Assembly: GCA_041391365.1 (NCBI GenBank)
Contig: JAWKOC010000003.1
Span: forward strand, 248,001-312,000
From: JAGRAX01 sp041391365
GTDB taxonomy: Bacteria; Bdellovibrionota_G; JALEGL01; JAGRMV01
DNA: 64,000 nucleotides
Direction: 5' to 3'
Below are positions 20,841 through 30,180 of this stretch, piece after piece. Position 1 is the first letter of the stretch; every line of letters begins with the position of its first letter. The notes beneath the pieces are model-generated. The model was not told the DNA's origin, did not search any database, and worked only from the letters and a program-made list of their open reading frames with translations. The translations under genes and the position numbers were made by a program.

Positions 20841-22754
20841 TCAATGGGTCTGGCTAAGTTCGGAAATTTTGGTTGCCAACAATTGATTGTCCGGCTCATA
20901 TTGAATGGCCATTTTCAAGTTGATCAACGCCCCATTGCGATCGCTTTTTTCCATGCACTTCATTGCAATGTCATAATATTTTCTTCCATGTAGAGTCTTG
21001 GGCAAAAACTTGTCCATAAAAAGTTGCTGACTCTCGTGATCCGAAACATTCAACGCACTCAATCCAATGGAAACATCGTATTCTTTTCTCTTTTTTGGAT
21101 CTTTGATGGTTTGATAAGCCACTGTCATTTTCTTGAATAGATCTTTACAAACGCGCGTAAGATTTTGATCCTTGCTTTGGAAAAAACGATCGGGGTGAAA
21201 ATATTTGCTGCAAAAACGAAAGGATTGATGAAAATCTTCTGAGTTTTGAGAAGGTGTCACACCCAAAACATCATAGTAACTCAGATGTTTTTCATGCTTG
21301 TTGAGAACATTAAGAATCTCAACAGCAGCTTTCTTGGAATCCAAGGCAATCATGTGCTTTCGGATGGAAGAAGATGCTGGATTGAGAAGCAAAGCTTTTT
21401 GAAACGATCGAAACGCATTCTCGTCTTGCTTGATTTTGGAACACCAAAGACCAAAACACTCGAAAATTTCATAGTGATGAGGAAACATCGTCATTACTCT
21501 TTTCATAAAACGAAACACTTTTTGATTGGTTTCGATGTCTAAGTATAATTTCTGCCGAATCGCCAATTTTGCATAGGCAATGGGCAGCAAAAACAAAGAA
21601 GGATGGAGTTCAATTTCTTTTTCCAAAAGCTGAAGCGCTTCCATGGCTTGATCATTTCCGATCATCTGTTGAACTTGTTGCAAAACCTGCTTTTCTTTTT
21701 GAGTTTGACTCTGTTGAACAAACTCATTGCTTTTCCCCTCCAACAAAAATTGGTCGTACTCTCTTCGTTGATCTTCTCGATGCAAAACCTCATAAGCCTG
21801 ATTGATTTTTTGCAAAATCTCTTCTGGGAGATTCTTTTCATCATCCTTGAAAAGCTTGATCAAATTTGGGTCTGCATATTTTTGATGGAGGCTTTCGTAT
21901 TTTTTTTCAATGTCCGATGTTTTCGCATTCGTCTCAATGCCAAGCCATCGGTAATAGTTGTGTTCCTGAAGCTTTTGATGAAAGCTTTCGGCTTCTGCTC
22001 GCTGGATCATTTCTTCTTCGGACAATGCCGAAACAAAAATGCGGGCTTTGGACTCTTCCTCTGATTCAATGATGAGGAGTCCCATCATTTCAAACAAAAT
22101 CAGAGTGTGATAAATTTCCATTTTGTCCAAGAAACTAGCTTCAAAAACTTCTTTCACGGTTGAATTGTGAGCCAGCACCGCGGCAATGCTGATTTGATTT
22201 TGTGTAAATGCAAATTCTTTTTCATTCCATTTGATAGACAACTTGGTGCTTTCATCCTTGAGTTTTGGATTTGCGTGGAAAATTTTTTCTTGTGTGAACT
22301 CCTGAACCACTTTTTCCAAAAATGTTTTTCGATCAAACAGCACGGGAACAGTAGGAGGAAAGTTTTGTGGTGCAAAAACAAGTTTTGCATGATGTTCGCG
22401 AGAAATGTTTTTCAAAATCAATTCGGCCAGCTGCAATTTTTTTTCTACAACTTCTTGAGGAGACAATTTAAGGTTCATCAGTGCCAAATCCCACTGCCTT
22501 ATGTTTGGATCTGCCGCTTGCAACAAATACTGTTCGTATTGTTTTGTCGAAAGAAGCTGCTTTTGAAACAAAAAAGAACCTGGAAGTTCCATTTTTGCAT
22601 TGGACGACAAAATCAACGCGTTTCCATCTCGAAACAAAATTTGTCGAACACAATTTCCATTGTCAATTTTTAAAATTCCGTTGAGCTGATGACGAAAAAT
22701 AGAAGACAGCCCCTGAACAATGTCCAACTGTGAAAATGATAGTTCTTGGGTCAT
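20841..22754 (-). CDS. PATAN (DUF4388) protein with two J domains
   Basis: 637 residues. The N-terminus (about 5-120) resembles DUF4388/PATAN (GILKIDNG, QILFRDGNALILSS, GSFLFQKQLL). A first J-like domain (about 265-335: YYRWLGIETNAKTSDIEKKY ... REDQRREYDQ) has YADPN in place of the HPD tripeptide and is probably inactive. TPR-like helices fill about 345-495. A second J domain (about 500-575) keeps His520-Pro521-Asp522 (YFHPDRFF), the residues that stimulate Hsp70 ATPase. The start overlaps the stop of the Hsp70 gene, so the two are translationally coupled. I infer a dedicated co-chaperone whose PATAN domain may dock it to a signalling complex. Confidence 0.85.
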   Translation of the reverse strand: MTQELSFSQLDIVQGLSSIFRHQLNGILKIDNGNCVRQILFRDGNALILSSNAKMELPGSFLFQKQLLSTKQYEQYLLQAADPNIRQWDLALMNLKLSPQEVVEKKLQLAELILKNISREHHAKLVFAPQNFPPTVPVLFDRKTFLEKVVQEFTQEKIFHANPKLKDESTKLSIKWNEKEFAFTQNQISIAAVLAHNSTVKEVFEASFLDKMEIYHTLILFEMMGLLIIESEEESKARIFVSALSEEEMIQRAEAESFHQKLQEHNYYRWLGIETNAKTSDIEKKYESLHQKYADPNLIKLFKDDEKNLPEEILQKINQAYEVLHREDQRREYDQFLLEGKSNEFVQQSQTQKEKQVLQQVQQMIGNDQAMEALQLLEKEIELHPSLFLLPIAYAKLAIRQKLYLDIETNQKVFRFMKRVMTMFPHHYEIFECFGLWCSKIKQDENAFRSFQKALLLNPASSSIRKHMIALDSKKAAVEILNVLNKHEKHLSYYDVLGVTPSQNSEDFHQSFRFCSKYFHPDRFFQSKDQNLTRVCKDLFKKMTVAYQTIKDPKKRKEYDVSIGLSALNVSDHESQQLFMDKFLPKTLHGRKYYDIAMKCMEKSDRNGALINLKMAIQYEPDNQLLATKISELSQTH

Positions 22755-24319
22755 ACTGCGTTGAGAGATAATTCTTCGGGAAGATTTCCCAATGTCTTGA
22801 GCCTTTCATTCTCAAGGCGTCCGGAAGCAATGAGTTTGACCGATTGTTCATTGTTGGTTTCCATATCTCGGGCTGTGACGTTCAAAATTCCGTTGGTATC
22901 GATTTCGAACGTTACCTCAATGGCAACTTCCCCAGCTGGAGCTTGCCGCAGACCTTCCAACGTAAACTCTCCCAACATTTCGTTGTTTTCAGATCGAGAG
23001 GATTCCCCTTGAAAAATTCGAATTTTCACCGAACTTTGGTTGTCAACATTGGTGGTGAATGTTCGTGTGTGATCCACAGGAAGTGGGGTGTTGATATCAA
23101 TGATCCTTTGAATGAAGCCCCCGCGAATTTCGATTCCAAGAGAGAGAGGCGTAAGATCGACCAACACCACATCGCTGGTTTGTCCACCCAGAATGCTTCC
23201 CTGAATGGCTGCACCCACCGCAACCACCAACTCGGGATCGATGTCGGTCTTAGGTGCACGCTGAAAATAGCTTTGAACATACTCTCGGATGGTGGGCATT
23301 TTTGTGGGGCCTCCCACGAGAATCAATCCATCCAAGTTGGATACTGAAAGATGAGCTTTTTGAAAGGCCTCGTCGGCCACCAAAAATGTCTTCTGCATCA
23401 AATCTTCGATCAGTCTTCCGAGTATTTCTCGTGTGAGAGGAACTTTGATGTCATAGGAAGGAGCATTTCCTCGAACAATCCCAGGAACAAAAACCTCAGC
23501 CTGCTGCTCCACGGACAAAATGTGTTTGGCTCGTTCGCATGCCTCTTGAATTTTTTGATACGTTTCTCGGTCTTGAGATGGATCGTGGTTGTATTTTTTC
23601 TTGGCGAAATCGATGGCCCATTGAATGATGCGGGCATCGATGTCATCTCCACCCAAGTATGTATCACCTGCCGTGGAAACCACCTCAAACACACCATCTC
23701 CCAATTCAAGAACAGAAACATCAAAGGTTCCCCCTCCAAGATCGTAAATGGCCACACGTTGATGCTGATCTTTTCCAAACCCGTACGCCAAGGCTGCGGC
23801 TGTGGGTTCGTTGATGATGCGAAGAACCTCAAGCCCTGCAATCTTTCCAGCATCCACTGTAGCTGCGCGTTGGTTGTCATTGAAGTAAGCTGGAACCGTA
23901 ATCACCGCTTTGGAAAAGGTTTCGGAAAAATATTTTTCCGCAATGGTTTTCATTTTCTTGAGCACCATTGCAGAAATTTCTTGGAGTGTGTATTGATTCC
24001 CACGAATTTCCAATTCCACAGAATCGTTGGGACCTTGAACAATCTTATAGGGTTTGAGTTTTCTGGCTTTTTCCACTTCGGGAGAAAAAATTTTGCGCCC
24101 AATCAATCGCTTGGCAGAACTCACGGTGTTCTGCGGATCCATGATCAAGTAGGGTTTGGCCTGATGACCCACCAAAATTTTTCCATCGTCACGAAAATGA
24201 ACCAAAGAAGGATGAACTTTGACTCCGTTTTGATCCGGAACAATGAAAGGCTTTCCATTGACCATGACTGCCACAACCGAAGTCGTGGTTCCCAAATCTA
24301 TGCCAAGAATTTTTTCCAC
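22751..24319 (-). CDS. Hsp70-family chaperone lacking the C-terminal lid
   Basis: 522 residues against about 600-640 for DnaK. The nucleotide-binding domain is intact: [51 protein letters not shown] and [12 protein letters not shown] beta substrate-binding domain follows ([55 protein letters not shown]). The chain ends about 25 residues later (EELSLNAV) with no alpha-helical lid. The stop is normal and the next gene starts in the overlap, so this is not a visible truncation. It is probably a specialised paralogue rather than the main DnaK; no grpE is nearby. Confidence 0.93.
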   Translation of the reverse strand: MEKILGIDLGTTTSVVAVMVNGKPFIVPDQNGVKVHPSLVHFRDDGKILVGHQAKPYLIMDPQNTVSSAKRLIGRKIFSPEVEKARKLKPYKIVQGPNDSVELEIRGNQYTLQEISAMVLKKMKTIAEKYFSETFSKAVITVPAYFNDNQRAATVDAGKIAGLEVLRIINEPTAAALAYGFGKDQHQRVAIYDLGGGTFDVSVLELGDGVFEVVSTAGDTYLGGDDIDARIIQWAIDFAKKKYNHDPSQDRETYQKIQEACERAKHILSVEQQAEVFVPGIVRGNAPSYDIKVPLTREILGRLIEDLMQKTFLVADEAFQKAHLSVSNLDGLILVGGPTKMPTIREYVQSYFQRAPKTDIDPELVVAVGAAIQGSILGGQTSDVVLVDLTPLSLGIEIRGGFIQRIIDINTPLPVDHTRTFTTNVDNQSSVKIRIFQGESSRSENNEMLGEFTLEGLRQAPAGEVAIEVTFEIDTNGILNVTARDMETNNEQSVKLIASGRLENERLKTLGNLPEELSLNAV

Positions 24320-24359
24320 AATTGACCCTCAACCTGTAGGATGCTAGCTAGAGGGCCCT

Positions 24360-25598
24360 ATGACCAAAACATCTCAAGCAAACTCCGTTCGGCTACAAGA
24401 CATCGAAGATGCGAAACATCGCACCGCTCGCAGTCTCTATTGTACACCATGTACTGGTATTTTTTCGCCTTTTTTTGAACGCGCCCAACAAAAAGTCTTT
24501 CTCAAACTCGAAACCCTTCATCAAACCGGAAGTTTCAAAGAGCGCGGCGCATTAAACAAACTCCTTTTGCTGAAGCAGCAATCTGAAAACACAAAAGTCA
24601 TTGGCGCGTCTGCAGGAAATCATGCCCAAGCCGTAGCCTACCATGGAGCAATGTTGGGATTTGATGTGTCGATGATCATGCCCAAACACACTCCCAACAC
24701 CAAAGTGATGCGAACCGAAAAATGGGGAGCTCACATTCAATTGGAAGGGGATACGGTAGATGAATGCATTCGCATCGCCAAAGAAAAAGCTCAAATGGAG
24801 GGCATGGAGTTCGTTCATGCCTTTGATGATGTGGACATCATTGCAGGCCAGGGAACCTTTGGTTTGGAAGTTTTGGAACAGGTGCAGGATGTAGACATCG
24901 TGGTGGTACCCATTGGAGGTGGAGGTTTTATTTCAGGAACTGCCGTCGCCATCAAAAACAAGAAACCTTCCTGCAAAGTGATTGGCGTTCAAGTGGATCG
25001 TTACCCCTCGATTTTTGAACAATTTCATGGACAATCGTCAACCAAAACTCACTATGACCCTACGATTGCCGATGGAATCGCAGTCAAAGGCATTGGACAG
25101 CACACGGTAGAGTTGATTGAACACTATGTAGATGACATTGTCCTGGTCAGCGATGATGAAATTGCGCAAACCATTCTTCACCTTTTGGAACAAAACAAAC
25201 TTCTCGCCGAAGGTGCAGGTGCGGCAGGGTTTGCGGCGATCATGCACAATAAAATTCCACAATCCGAAGGAAAAACCATGGTGACGCCGATCTGTGGTGG
25301 AAACATTGATATGAATTTGCTTTCGAGAATCATTGAGCGCGGGTACATGAAAGAAAGAAAACTCATTCGTTTGAATGTTGTGATCTCCGATCGACCCGGC
25401 TCCCTGAACAAACTCACTGGAGTGCTGGCCAAACTCGGGGCTAACATTTTGCAAATTCATCATCAACGCGCATCCACAGAAGTTCCTTTTTACAATACAG
25501 GCACCGACCTGACCTTGGAAACTCGCGGAGAGACACATGCGCAAGAGATTTTGGATGCTCTCCTCCATGAAACCTACAAGGTCACGCTCAAAAATTGA
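24360..25598 (+). CDS. ilvA: Threonine ammonia-lyase (threonine dehydratase)
   Basis: 412 residues. This is a PLP fold-type II enzyme converting threonine to 2-oxobutyrate, the first step towards isoleucine. Lys60 in GSFKERGA is the PLP lysine; SAGNHAQAVA and the PIGGGGFISG phosphate loop are present. A single C-terminal ACT domain (about 325-400: LNVVISDRPGSLNKLTG, ILQIHHQRAS) is typical of the approximately 400-residue form; the longer IlvA has two ACT-like repeats. GAGGG sits 5 bases before ATG 24360. It is divergent from the Hsp70 gene (40-base gap). Confidence 0.93.
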   Translation: MTKTSQANSVRLQDIEDAKHRTARSLYCTPCTGIFSPFFERAQQKVFLKLETLHQTGSFKERGALNKLLLLKQQSENTKVIGASAGNHAQAVAYHGAMLGFDVSMIMPKHTPNTKVMRTEKWGAHIQLEGDTVDECIRIAKEKAQMEGMEFVHAFDDVDIIAGQGTFGLEVLEQVQDVDIVVVPIGGGGFISGTAVAIKNKKPSCKVIGVQVDRYPSIFEQFHGQSSTKTHYDPTIADGIAVKGIGQHTVELIEHYVDDIVLVSDDEIAQTILHLLEQNKLLAEGAGAAGFAAIMHNKIPQSEGKTMVTPICGGNIDMNLLSRIIERGYMKERKLIRLNVVISDRPGSLNKLTGVLAKLGANILQIHHQRASTEVPFYNTGTDLTLETRGETHAQEILDALLHETYKVTLKN

Positions 25599-25606
25599 TG
25601 AATTTC

Positions 25607-25625
25607 GCTCATGCGGCGCATGAGC
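25607..25625. terminator. Hairpin after ilvA, with repeated 14-mer
   Basis: GCTCATGC (25607-25614) and GCATGAGC (25618-25625) pair around GGC, 9 bases after the ilvA stop; no T-run follows. The 14-mer GCGGCGCATGAGCT inside it occurs again at 25736-25749, covering the stop codon of the converging gene. It may act in termination between convergent genes, but this is uncertain. Confidence 0.35.
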
Positions 25626-25747
25626 TTGAGCTAGGGGCTGCTGCACAAGGGTCGAACTCAGATGTTTCGGCAAGCAGCATTCATGTCGAGGGGGAAAAAA
25701 TGAACATAATCATCATTGTGAATCCGACAACTCAAGCGGCGCATGAG

Positions 25748-26590
25748 CTACGGCTGAAACAAAAAATCTTTGCTGGCCAGCGGTTTTCTGCGCGCATGTT
25801 GCAAGGTTGTGATCATCGAGGGATGCAATTTTTTGTTGCTGGCCACAATTTGACGATTCCACAAATCCTTGATTTTTTTTCCATCATAGTCGGTGACTTT
25901 TCCGCCAGCTTCTTCCACAAGCAAAATCCCCGCGGCGACATCCCATGGATGAAGACCCGGTTCCCAAAACGCATCAAAACGTCCGCATGCCACTTGCGCC
26001 AAATCCATTGCAGCGGATCCCGGTCTTCGAACGCATCGACTGTTGAGCTCAAAGGTTACAAATTCCGCCATGTTGTTTTCGTTGGACTCCTTGCGATTGT
26101 AGGGAAATCCTGTAGCCAACAAGGCTTGTGAAAGTTTGGATGTTTTCGAAACCGAAATGGGATTTCCGTTCAGAAATGCGCCCTGGCCGCGAACCGCATG
26201 ATAGGTTTCCTTCCACAAAGGATGTTGAATCACTCCCATCCATATCTGCCCCTTCCATACATACGCAATGGAAATTCCAAAAACGGGGAACCCATGAGAA
26301 AAGTTGGTCGTGCCATCGATGGGATCAATGATCCATACCGAACCGTGGTTGAGTTTTACATTGTGATCACTTTCCTCCGCCAAAATATGATGATCTGGAA
26401 AATGCTTCAAGATGATGGATTTGACGACCTTTTCGCTGGCCACATCGGCGGTCGTCACCAGATCACTTTCGCCTTTGAGACGAGTTTCAAAATCTCGCTT
26501 CAAGGAATGTTTTTTGACCAAGGCCGAGGCCTTGCGTGCAGCCTCCAAGGCAACGCGTTCAATCTCTTTGATGTTTGGCATATTTTTCAT
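25748..26590 (-). CDS. Inositol-1-monophosphatase family phosphatase (SuhB-like)
   Basis: 280 residues. The metal-binding motifs of the family are all seen: ILAEESDH, DPIDGTTNFSHGFP and WEPGLHPWDVAAG. It hydrolyses inositol-1-phosphate or related sugar phosphates; SuhB members can also act in rRNA transcription complexes. AGGAA lies 6 bases before ATG 26590. It converges with ilvA. Confidence 0.93.
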   Translation of the reverse strand: MKNMPNIKEIERVALEAARKASALVKKHSLKRDFETRLKGESDLVTTADVASEKVVKSIILKHFPDHHILAEESDHNVKLNHGSVWIIDPIDGTTNFSHGFPVFGISIAYVWKGQIWMGVIQHPLWKETYHAVRGQGAFLNGNPISVSKTSKLSQALLATGFPYNRKESNENNMAEFVTFELNSRCVRRPGSAAMDLAQVACGRFDAFWEPGLHPWDVAAGILLVEEAGGKVTDYDGKKIKDLWNRQIVASNKKLHPSMITTLQHARRKPLASKDFLFQP

Positions 26591-26751
26591 GTGTTTTTCC
26601 TATGGAACGATCGATTCAAGAGAGTCTTGAATCATTTCCGGCTAGAGTTGAGTCATAAATCAGCACAAGGGAACCTCATTCCGAACGAAGTGTAAACTTT
26701 TGGTTCTTTTTTTCCAAGGTTATTTTTTTAACTATTCAATATCAAAGGGCT

Positions 26752-26780
26752 TTGCCGATGGCATCAGAATTGCTTATGTA
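26752..26780 (+). promoter_or_regulatory. Candidate promoter of small RNA
   Basis: TTGCCG (26752-26757), a 17-base spacer, and TATGTA (26775-26780) preceded by TGCT, which resembles an extended -10. The match to a sigma70 promoter is partial. Its value comes from lying upstream of an orphan strong terminator at 26911 on the same strand. Confidence 0.35.
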
Positions 26781-26945
26781 ATGGGCATGAAACAAACATT
26801 CAAAATGAAACTCGAAGGAAGGGAAGAATAGACCCAAACTGATTGTGGATCTTAGACTCCAAACCACCTGAAAACGATGGTGGGATGACACAAAAAGTTA
26901 CAACAACACGAAAAAGCCTGAGAGATAATCTCAGGCTTTTTTTTT
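26781..26945 (+). ncRNA. Candidate small RNA or tiny-ORF transcript
   Basis: This is the only content seen in the gap 26591-27076. A promoter-like element ends at 26780 and a strong terminator lies at 26911-26945, with no recognised gene between, giving a transcript of about 165 bases. It includes a 14-codon frame at 26787-26831 (MKQTFKMKLEGREE) without a convincing RBS. It could be an sRNA, a tiny protein, or leader RNA of the FHA regulator at 27077 that stops before it. Confidence 0.4.
26911..26945 (+). terminator. Rho-independent terminator
   Basis: GCCTGAGA (26916-26923) pairs perfectly with TCTCAGGC (26929-26936) around GATAA. It is flanked by AAAAA and a run of nine T. It works in both orientations, but the longer T-run is on the plus strand. 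Confidence 0.88.
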
Positions 26946-27076
26946 GAATATCGTCCCACAGGCCAGGGACGATGAAGTGCCGAAAAAATGCACAATTTGC
27001 TTGGTTTCGACCGACGTTATCGCGTAAAATAAAAGATATCCGCAAACGTCTGAGCAGAAAGTAGGCATCGCTCCTC

Positions 27077-28918
27077 ATGGAATATGAAAAAACCCAGCCC
27101 CAGTTTCTCGACAAAATCGATGACAGCAAAAGCACCCCCCTTGAAAAATCGTATCTTGTCGCGATGACCGGCCCCCAAGCTGGGACGGTATTCACCTTGA
27201 GTGAAGGGATCATGATCGTGGGTCGACAACCCACCGCGGACATTTTTCTCAGCGATCATCAGGTTTCACGAAATCATGCAGAGTTTGTGACCAACATGGG
27301 TGAAACTCAGGTGCAAGATCTAGGGTCAACCAACGGTACGTTCGTCAATGGGGAAAAGCTTGAAAAAAAAGTGGCCATCTCCGATGGAGACGAGGTGCAG
27401 CTTGGAGCCACGTGCTTTCGATTTTCGATTCACAATCCGATTGACGGAAACCGCCTCGGCCTGAACAACCATGGATATTTCGAAACACGTATGCACGAAG
27501 AGCTTGATCGAGCGTCGCGCTACAAACGAGATTTGTCCATTCTCATGATTGGCCCCAGCATCGAGCCCAAAGACATTCCAGACAATGCCAAATTGCTTTC
27601 GGATCATTACCCAGATGTCGTCGAAAAAATCCAACAGATCATTCGAACCATGGATTTGTTGGCTCACTATGGAAAGTATGAGCTTGAGCTGCTTCTGCCT
27701 GAAACTTCCAAAAAAGATGCATCTGTATTGGCCAATCGAATCTTGGCCGATGCAACCTTTGGAAAAGATGGAAAGCTATCCATCGGTGTAGCATCTTTTC
27801 CAGAAGATGGTCGAACCCCGGACATCTTGATTGAAAAATCTCGATCGGCTCTCAAAAAAGCTCGGATTGAACATGTCAAACAACCCGTGGTCATCGATCC
27901 CAAAGAAGAGGCCCACCGACTCATTCTCTCGAATCAAAAAGAAGTCATTGTTCGCAGCGAAAAAATGAAAGAGCTGTTTGATGTGATTGAACGAATTTCC
28001 AAATCCACCATCACTGTATTGATCCAAGGAGAAACAGGGGTCGGAAAAGAAGTGGTGGCTGAAACCATCCACACCCGCAGCGATCGAAGCAAAAAACCTC
28101 TGGTTTGCGTGAACTGTGCGGCGCTGACAGAAACCTTGCTGGAGAGTGAGCTCTTCGGGCATGAAAAAGGTTCTTTCACAGGAGCAGATCAAACCAAGGT
28201 TGGATTGTTTGAAAGTGCAAATGGAGGAACCATCTTCCTGGATGAAATTGGAGAAATGCCTCTCAAAACACAAGCCAAACTGTTGCGTGTACTGCAAGCC
28301 AAAAAAATCATGCGTGTGGGCTCCAACAAAGAACTCGACACTGATGTACGTGTGATTGCTGCCACCAATCGAAAACTTGAAAAGCAAGTTGAGGACAAAG
28401 TGTTTCGAGAAGATTTATTTTATCGTCTCAATGCAGCCACAGTCACCATTCCTCCTCTTCGAGAGCGAAAAAAAGAAATCCCCTATTTGGTGCAAACATT
28501 CATCAAAGAATGCAGTTCCGAAAACGGTATCGAGAAAAAGGAAATTTCTCCAGACGCTCTCGATGTATTGATGAAATATTCTTGGCCGGGCAACATTCGA
28601 GAACTTCGGAACACCATCGAACGAGCTGTAGTAATTTCCGAGGGAGAAACCATCTACAAAGAAGCTCTGACCAGTCGATTGACTTCCGATGTGGATCAAG
28701 TTTCTACCGGAGCTTCCATTGAGAGTTTGGACAGCGCGGTGGACTCAACCATGGTGGGAGACATGAAAGAAGTGGTCGCCGCTTATGAACGAGACATCAT
28801 CATCAATGCGTTGAAAAAAACGCAGTGGAACCAAACCAAAGCCGCAGATTTGTTAAATGTTCCACGAAGAACGTTGGTTTCGAAGATCAAGAAATACAAA
28901 ATCAAAGATCACGAATAA
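27077..28918 (+). CDS. FHA - degenerate GGDEF - sigma54 activator
   Basis: 613 residues. FHA domain at about 48-98 (VGRQPTADIFLSD, VSRNHAEF, GSTNGTFVNG), which reads phospho-threonine. A GGDEF-like fold follows at about 140-275 (FETRMHEELDRASRYKR, LSIGVASFPEDG), but the signature is YGKYELELL, so cyclase activity is not expected. AAA+ sigma54 domain: Walker A GETGVGKE 318-325, GSFTGA 365-370 (a GAFTGA variant), FLDEIGEM, and the PGNIRELRN region. A Fis-type HTH lies at the end (KAADLLNVPRRTLVSKIKKY). The activator probably controls its own downstream genes, which begin 12 bases after it. Confidence 0.93.
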   Translation: MEYEKTQPQFLDKIDDSKSTPLEKSYLVAMTGPQAGTVFTLSEGIMIVGRQPTADIFLSDHQVSRNHAEFVTNMGETQVQDLGSTNGTFVNGEKLEKKVAISDGDEVQLGATCFRFSIHNPIDGNRLGLNNHGYFETRMHEELDRASRYKRDLSILMIGPSIEPKDIPDNAKLLSDHYPDVVEKIQQIIRTMDLLAHYGKYELELLLPETSKKDASVLANRILADATFGKDGKLSIGVASFPEDGRTPDILIEKSRSALKKARIEHVKQPVVIDPKEEAHRLILSNQKEVIVRSEKMKELFDVIERISKSTITVLIQGETGVGKEVVAETIHTRSDRSKKPLVCVNCAALTETLLESELFGHEKGSFTGADQTKVGLFESANGGTIFLDEIGEMPLKTQAKLLRVLQAKKIMRVGSNKELDTDVRVIAATNRKLEKQVEDKVFREDLFYRLNAATVTIPPLRERKKEIPYLVQTFIKECSSENGIEKKEISPDALDVLMKYSWPGNIRELRNTIERAVVISEGETIYKEALTSRLTSDVDQVSTGASIESLDSAVDSTMVGDMKEVVAAYERDIIINALKKTQWNQTKAADLLNVPRRTLVSKIKKYKIKDHE

Positions 28919-28930
28919 GTTGGAGGTAGG

Positions 28931-29533
28931 ATGAAAAAAATTCAATCTCATCAAAATCTTGAAGGTTTTTTTTATCAACAGATCAAGAATGTTGTGGAAA
29001 AAAATTCCATGAACTTGGATGAGGCCTTGGGATTTTATTTGGTGAATCTGTTGTCTACGACACACCAAAAAATTGCCCAATCTGACCCATCGGTCATGGA
29101 CACTCCTCTTGCGCTACTTTTTGGAAAAGCGCAGTCTTCCGAAGACTTGCTCGAAAAACGCGCGCTGTGGAAAAACCTGGGGGATCACTCCCTGTACATT
29201 TCCGGATTTTTTTCGGATCACCTGACCAAAAGTGCCGTGGACATTGACTACTATATGCACATGGGTGGGACCGCTTATCAAAACGTTTCTTTTTTGTCTC
29301 GGGAGAGCCGAGATCAGCGAGCATTGTCGGACATGTTTGAGAGTTTGGCGAAAAGGTTTCGTGAAATGGTTGATTTGCTCTCTCAGATCAGCGAATCGGT
29401 GGGAATCACGTCCAACGAAGATATTCTTCGGATCTATGAGCGATGGATCCATACCAAAAGCCAACATCTTTTGAAAAAACTCCAGAACGAAGGCATTGAT
29501 CCTCTGAATGCAAAGAAAAAAAATTTGCATTGA
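28931..29533 (+). CDS. Unrecognised helical protein in FHA-regulator operon
   Basis: 200 residues, no family recognised. No signal peptide or TM segment is seen; it is mostly helical with many Leu/Glu/Lys. A motif-like stretch DIDYYMHMGGTAYQNVSFLS lies near the middle. A strong RBS (GGAGG) precedes the ATG, 12 bases after the FHA regulator stop, so cotranscription is very likely. It is probably cytosolic and linked to the same signalling system as the regulator and the PilZ protein downstream. Confidence 0.7.
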   Translation: MKKIQSHQNLEGFFYQQIKNVVEKNSMNLDEALGFYLVNLLSTTHQKIAQSDPSVMDTPLALLFGKAQSSEDLLEKRALWKNLGDHSLYISGFFSDHLTKSAVDIDYYMHMGGTAYQNVSFLSRESRDQRALSDMFESLAKRFREMVDLLSQISESVGITSNEDILRIYERWIHTKSQHLLKKLQNEGIDPLNAKKKNLH

Positions 29534-29551
29534 TCCAAAGGTATTTTTAAG

Positions 29552-30148
29552 ATGTTTGGGCAGTATCTACATCGACAATTGCAATTTCTCTACGGGTGGA
29601 CATCCGATCTCGACATTCAATCTTTTTTGACCCCTCACACATCTTCCTCTGCGTCCTCTTCTGTTCTTTTTCGTCAAAACCAAGAAGATGTGGAAATTTC
29701 CATTGTTCTCAGACCAAAATTGTTTTCTTTGGCTCGTCGAAACAACATTCCCTCCATGCATTTGGCAGATTTTTGTGAACTCGTTGAAGAAATCAGTCAT
29801 TTTACCTACCTCACGTTTTGTCTACAGCGACAAAAGCGTGTGAGTTTGTTGGATTTGGAATTGCAGGGTGAGATCGACAAATACCTGCTCTCCTCTCAAG
29901 GGTTTGCATCTGAAAAGCAACTGTTTGAACGCATTTTTGAACGTAGCGCATATCGACAGGGGATGTCTATTCCTATGCTTCACCGCTATCAGTTGGCCAA
30001 CCACTTGGGAGGAAAGTTCATTCGAAAAATGGGCCTTCATCATGGTAGAGGAGGTTTTTCATCTTCACTTCTTCAAAAACTTCGATGGTTCTATCGACGC
30101 CCTTCGTTGGAAAAATGGGCCCATATCGAAAAAACAGAAAATCTTTGA
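29552..30148 (+). CDS. Unrecognised protein in FHA-regulator operon
   Basis: 198 residues, no family recognised. No signal peptide or TM helix. The segment LADFCELVEEISHFTYLTFCLQ and the basic C-terminal part (GGKFIRKMGLHHGRGG, LRWFYRRPSLEKW) stand out. It follows the preceding gene by 18 bases and precedes a PilZ gene by 32 bases. Its co-localisation suggests a shared function with the upstream 200-residue protein. Confidence 0.65.
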   Translation: MFGQYLHRQLQFLYGWTSDLDIQSFLTPHTSSSASSSVLFRQNQEDVEISIVLRPKLFSLARRNNIPSMHLADFCELVEEISHFTYLTFCLQRQKRVSLLDLELQGEIDKYLLSSQGFASEKQLFERIFERSAYRQGMSIPMLHRYQLANHLGGKFIRKMGLHHGRGGFSSSLLQKLRWFYRRPSLEKWAHIEKTENL

Positions 30149-30180
30149 TCAATCATTGAGATCATGTAGGAGTAGGCACA

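Noticed and set aside
23351..24325. A 324-codon plus-strand frame over the Hsp70 gene
   Set aside because: Antisense of highly conserved Hsp70 codons; no domain.
25595..26131. Plus-strand frame overlapping the end of ilvA and the inositol monophosphatase gene
   Set aside because: Mostly antisense to a well-conserved phosphatase; no RBS-supported protein pattern.
26800..27243. A 147-codon minus-strand frame in the gap before the FHA regulator
   Set aside because: Crosses the strong terminator and the start of the FHA gene; no RBS and no protein-like pattern.
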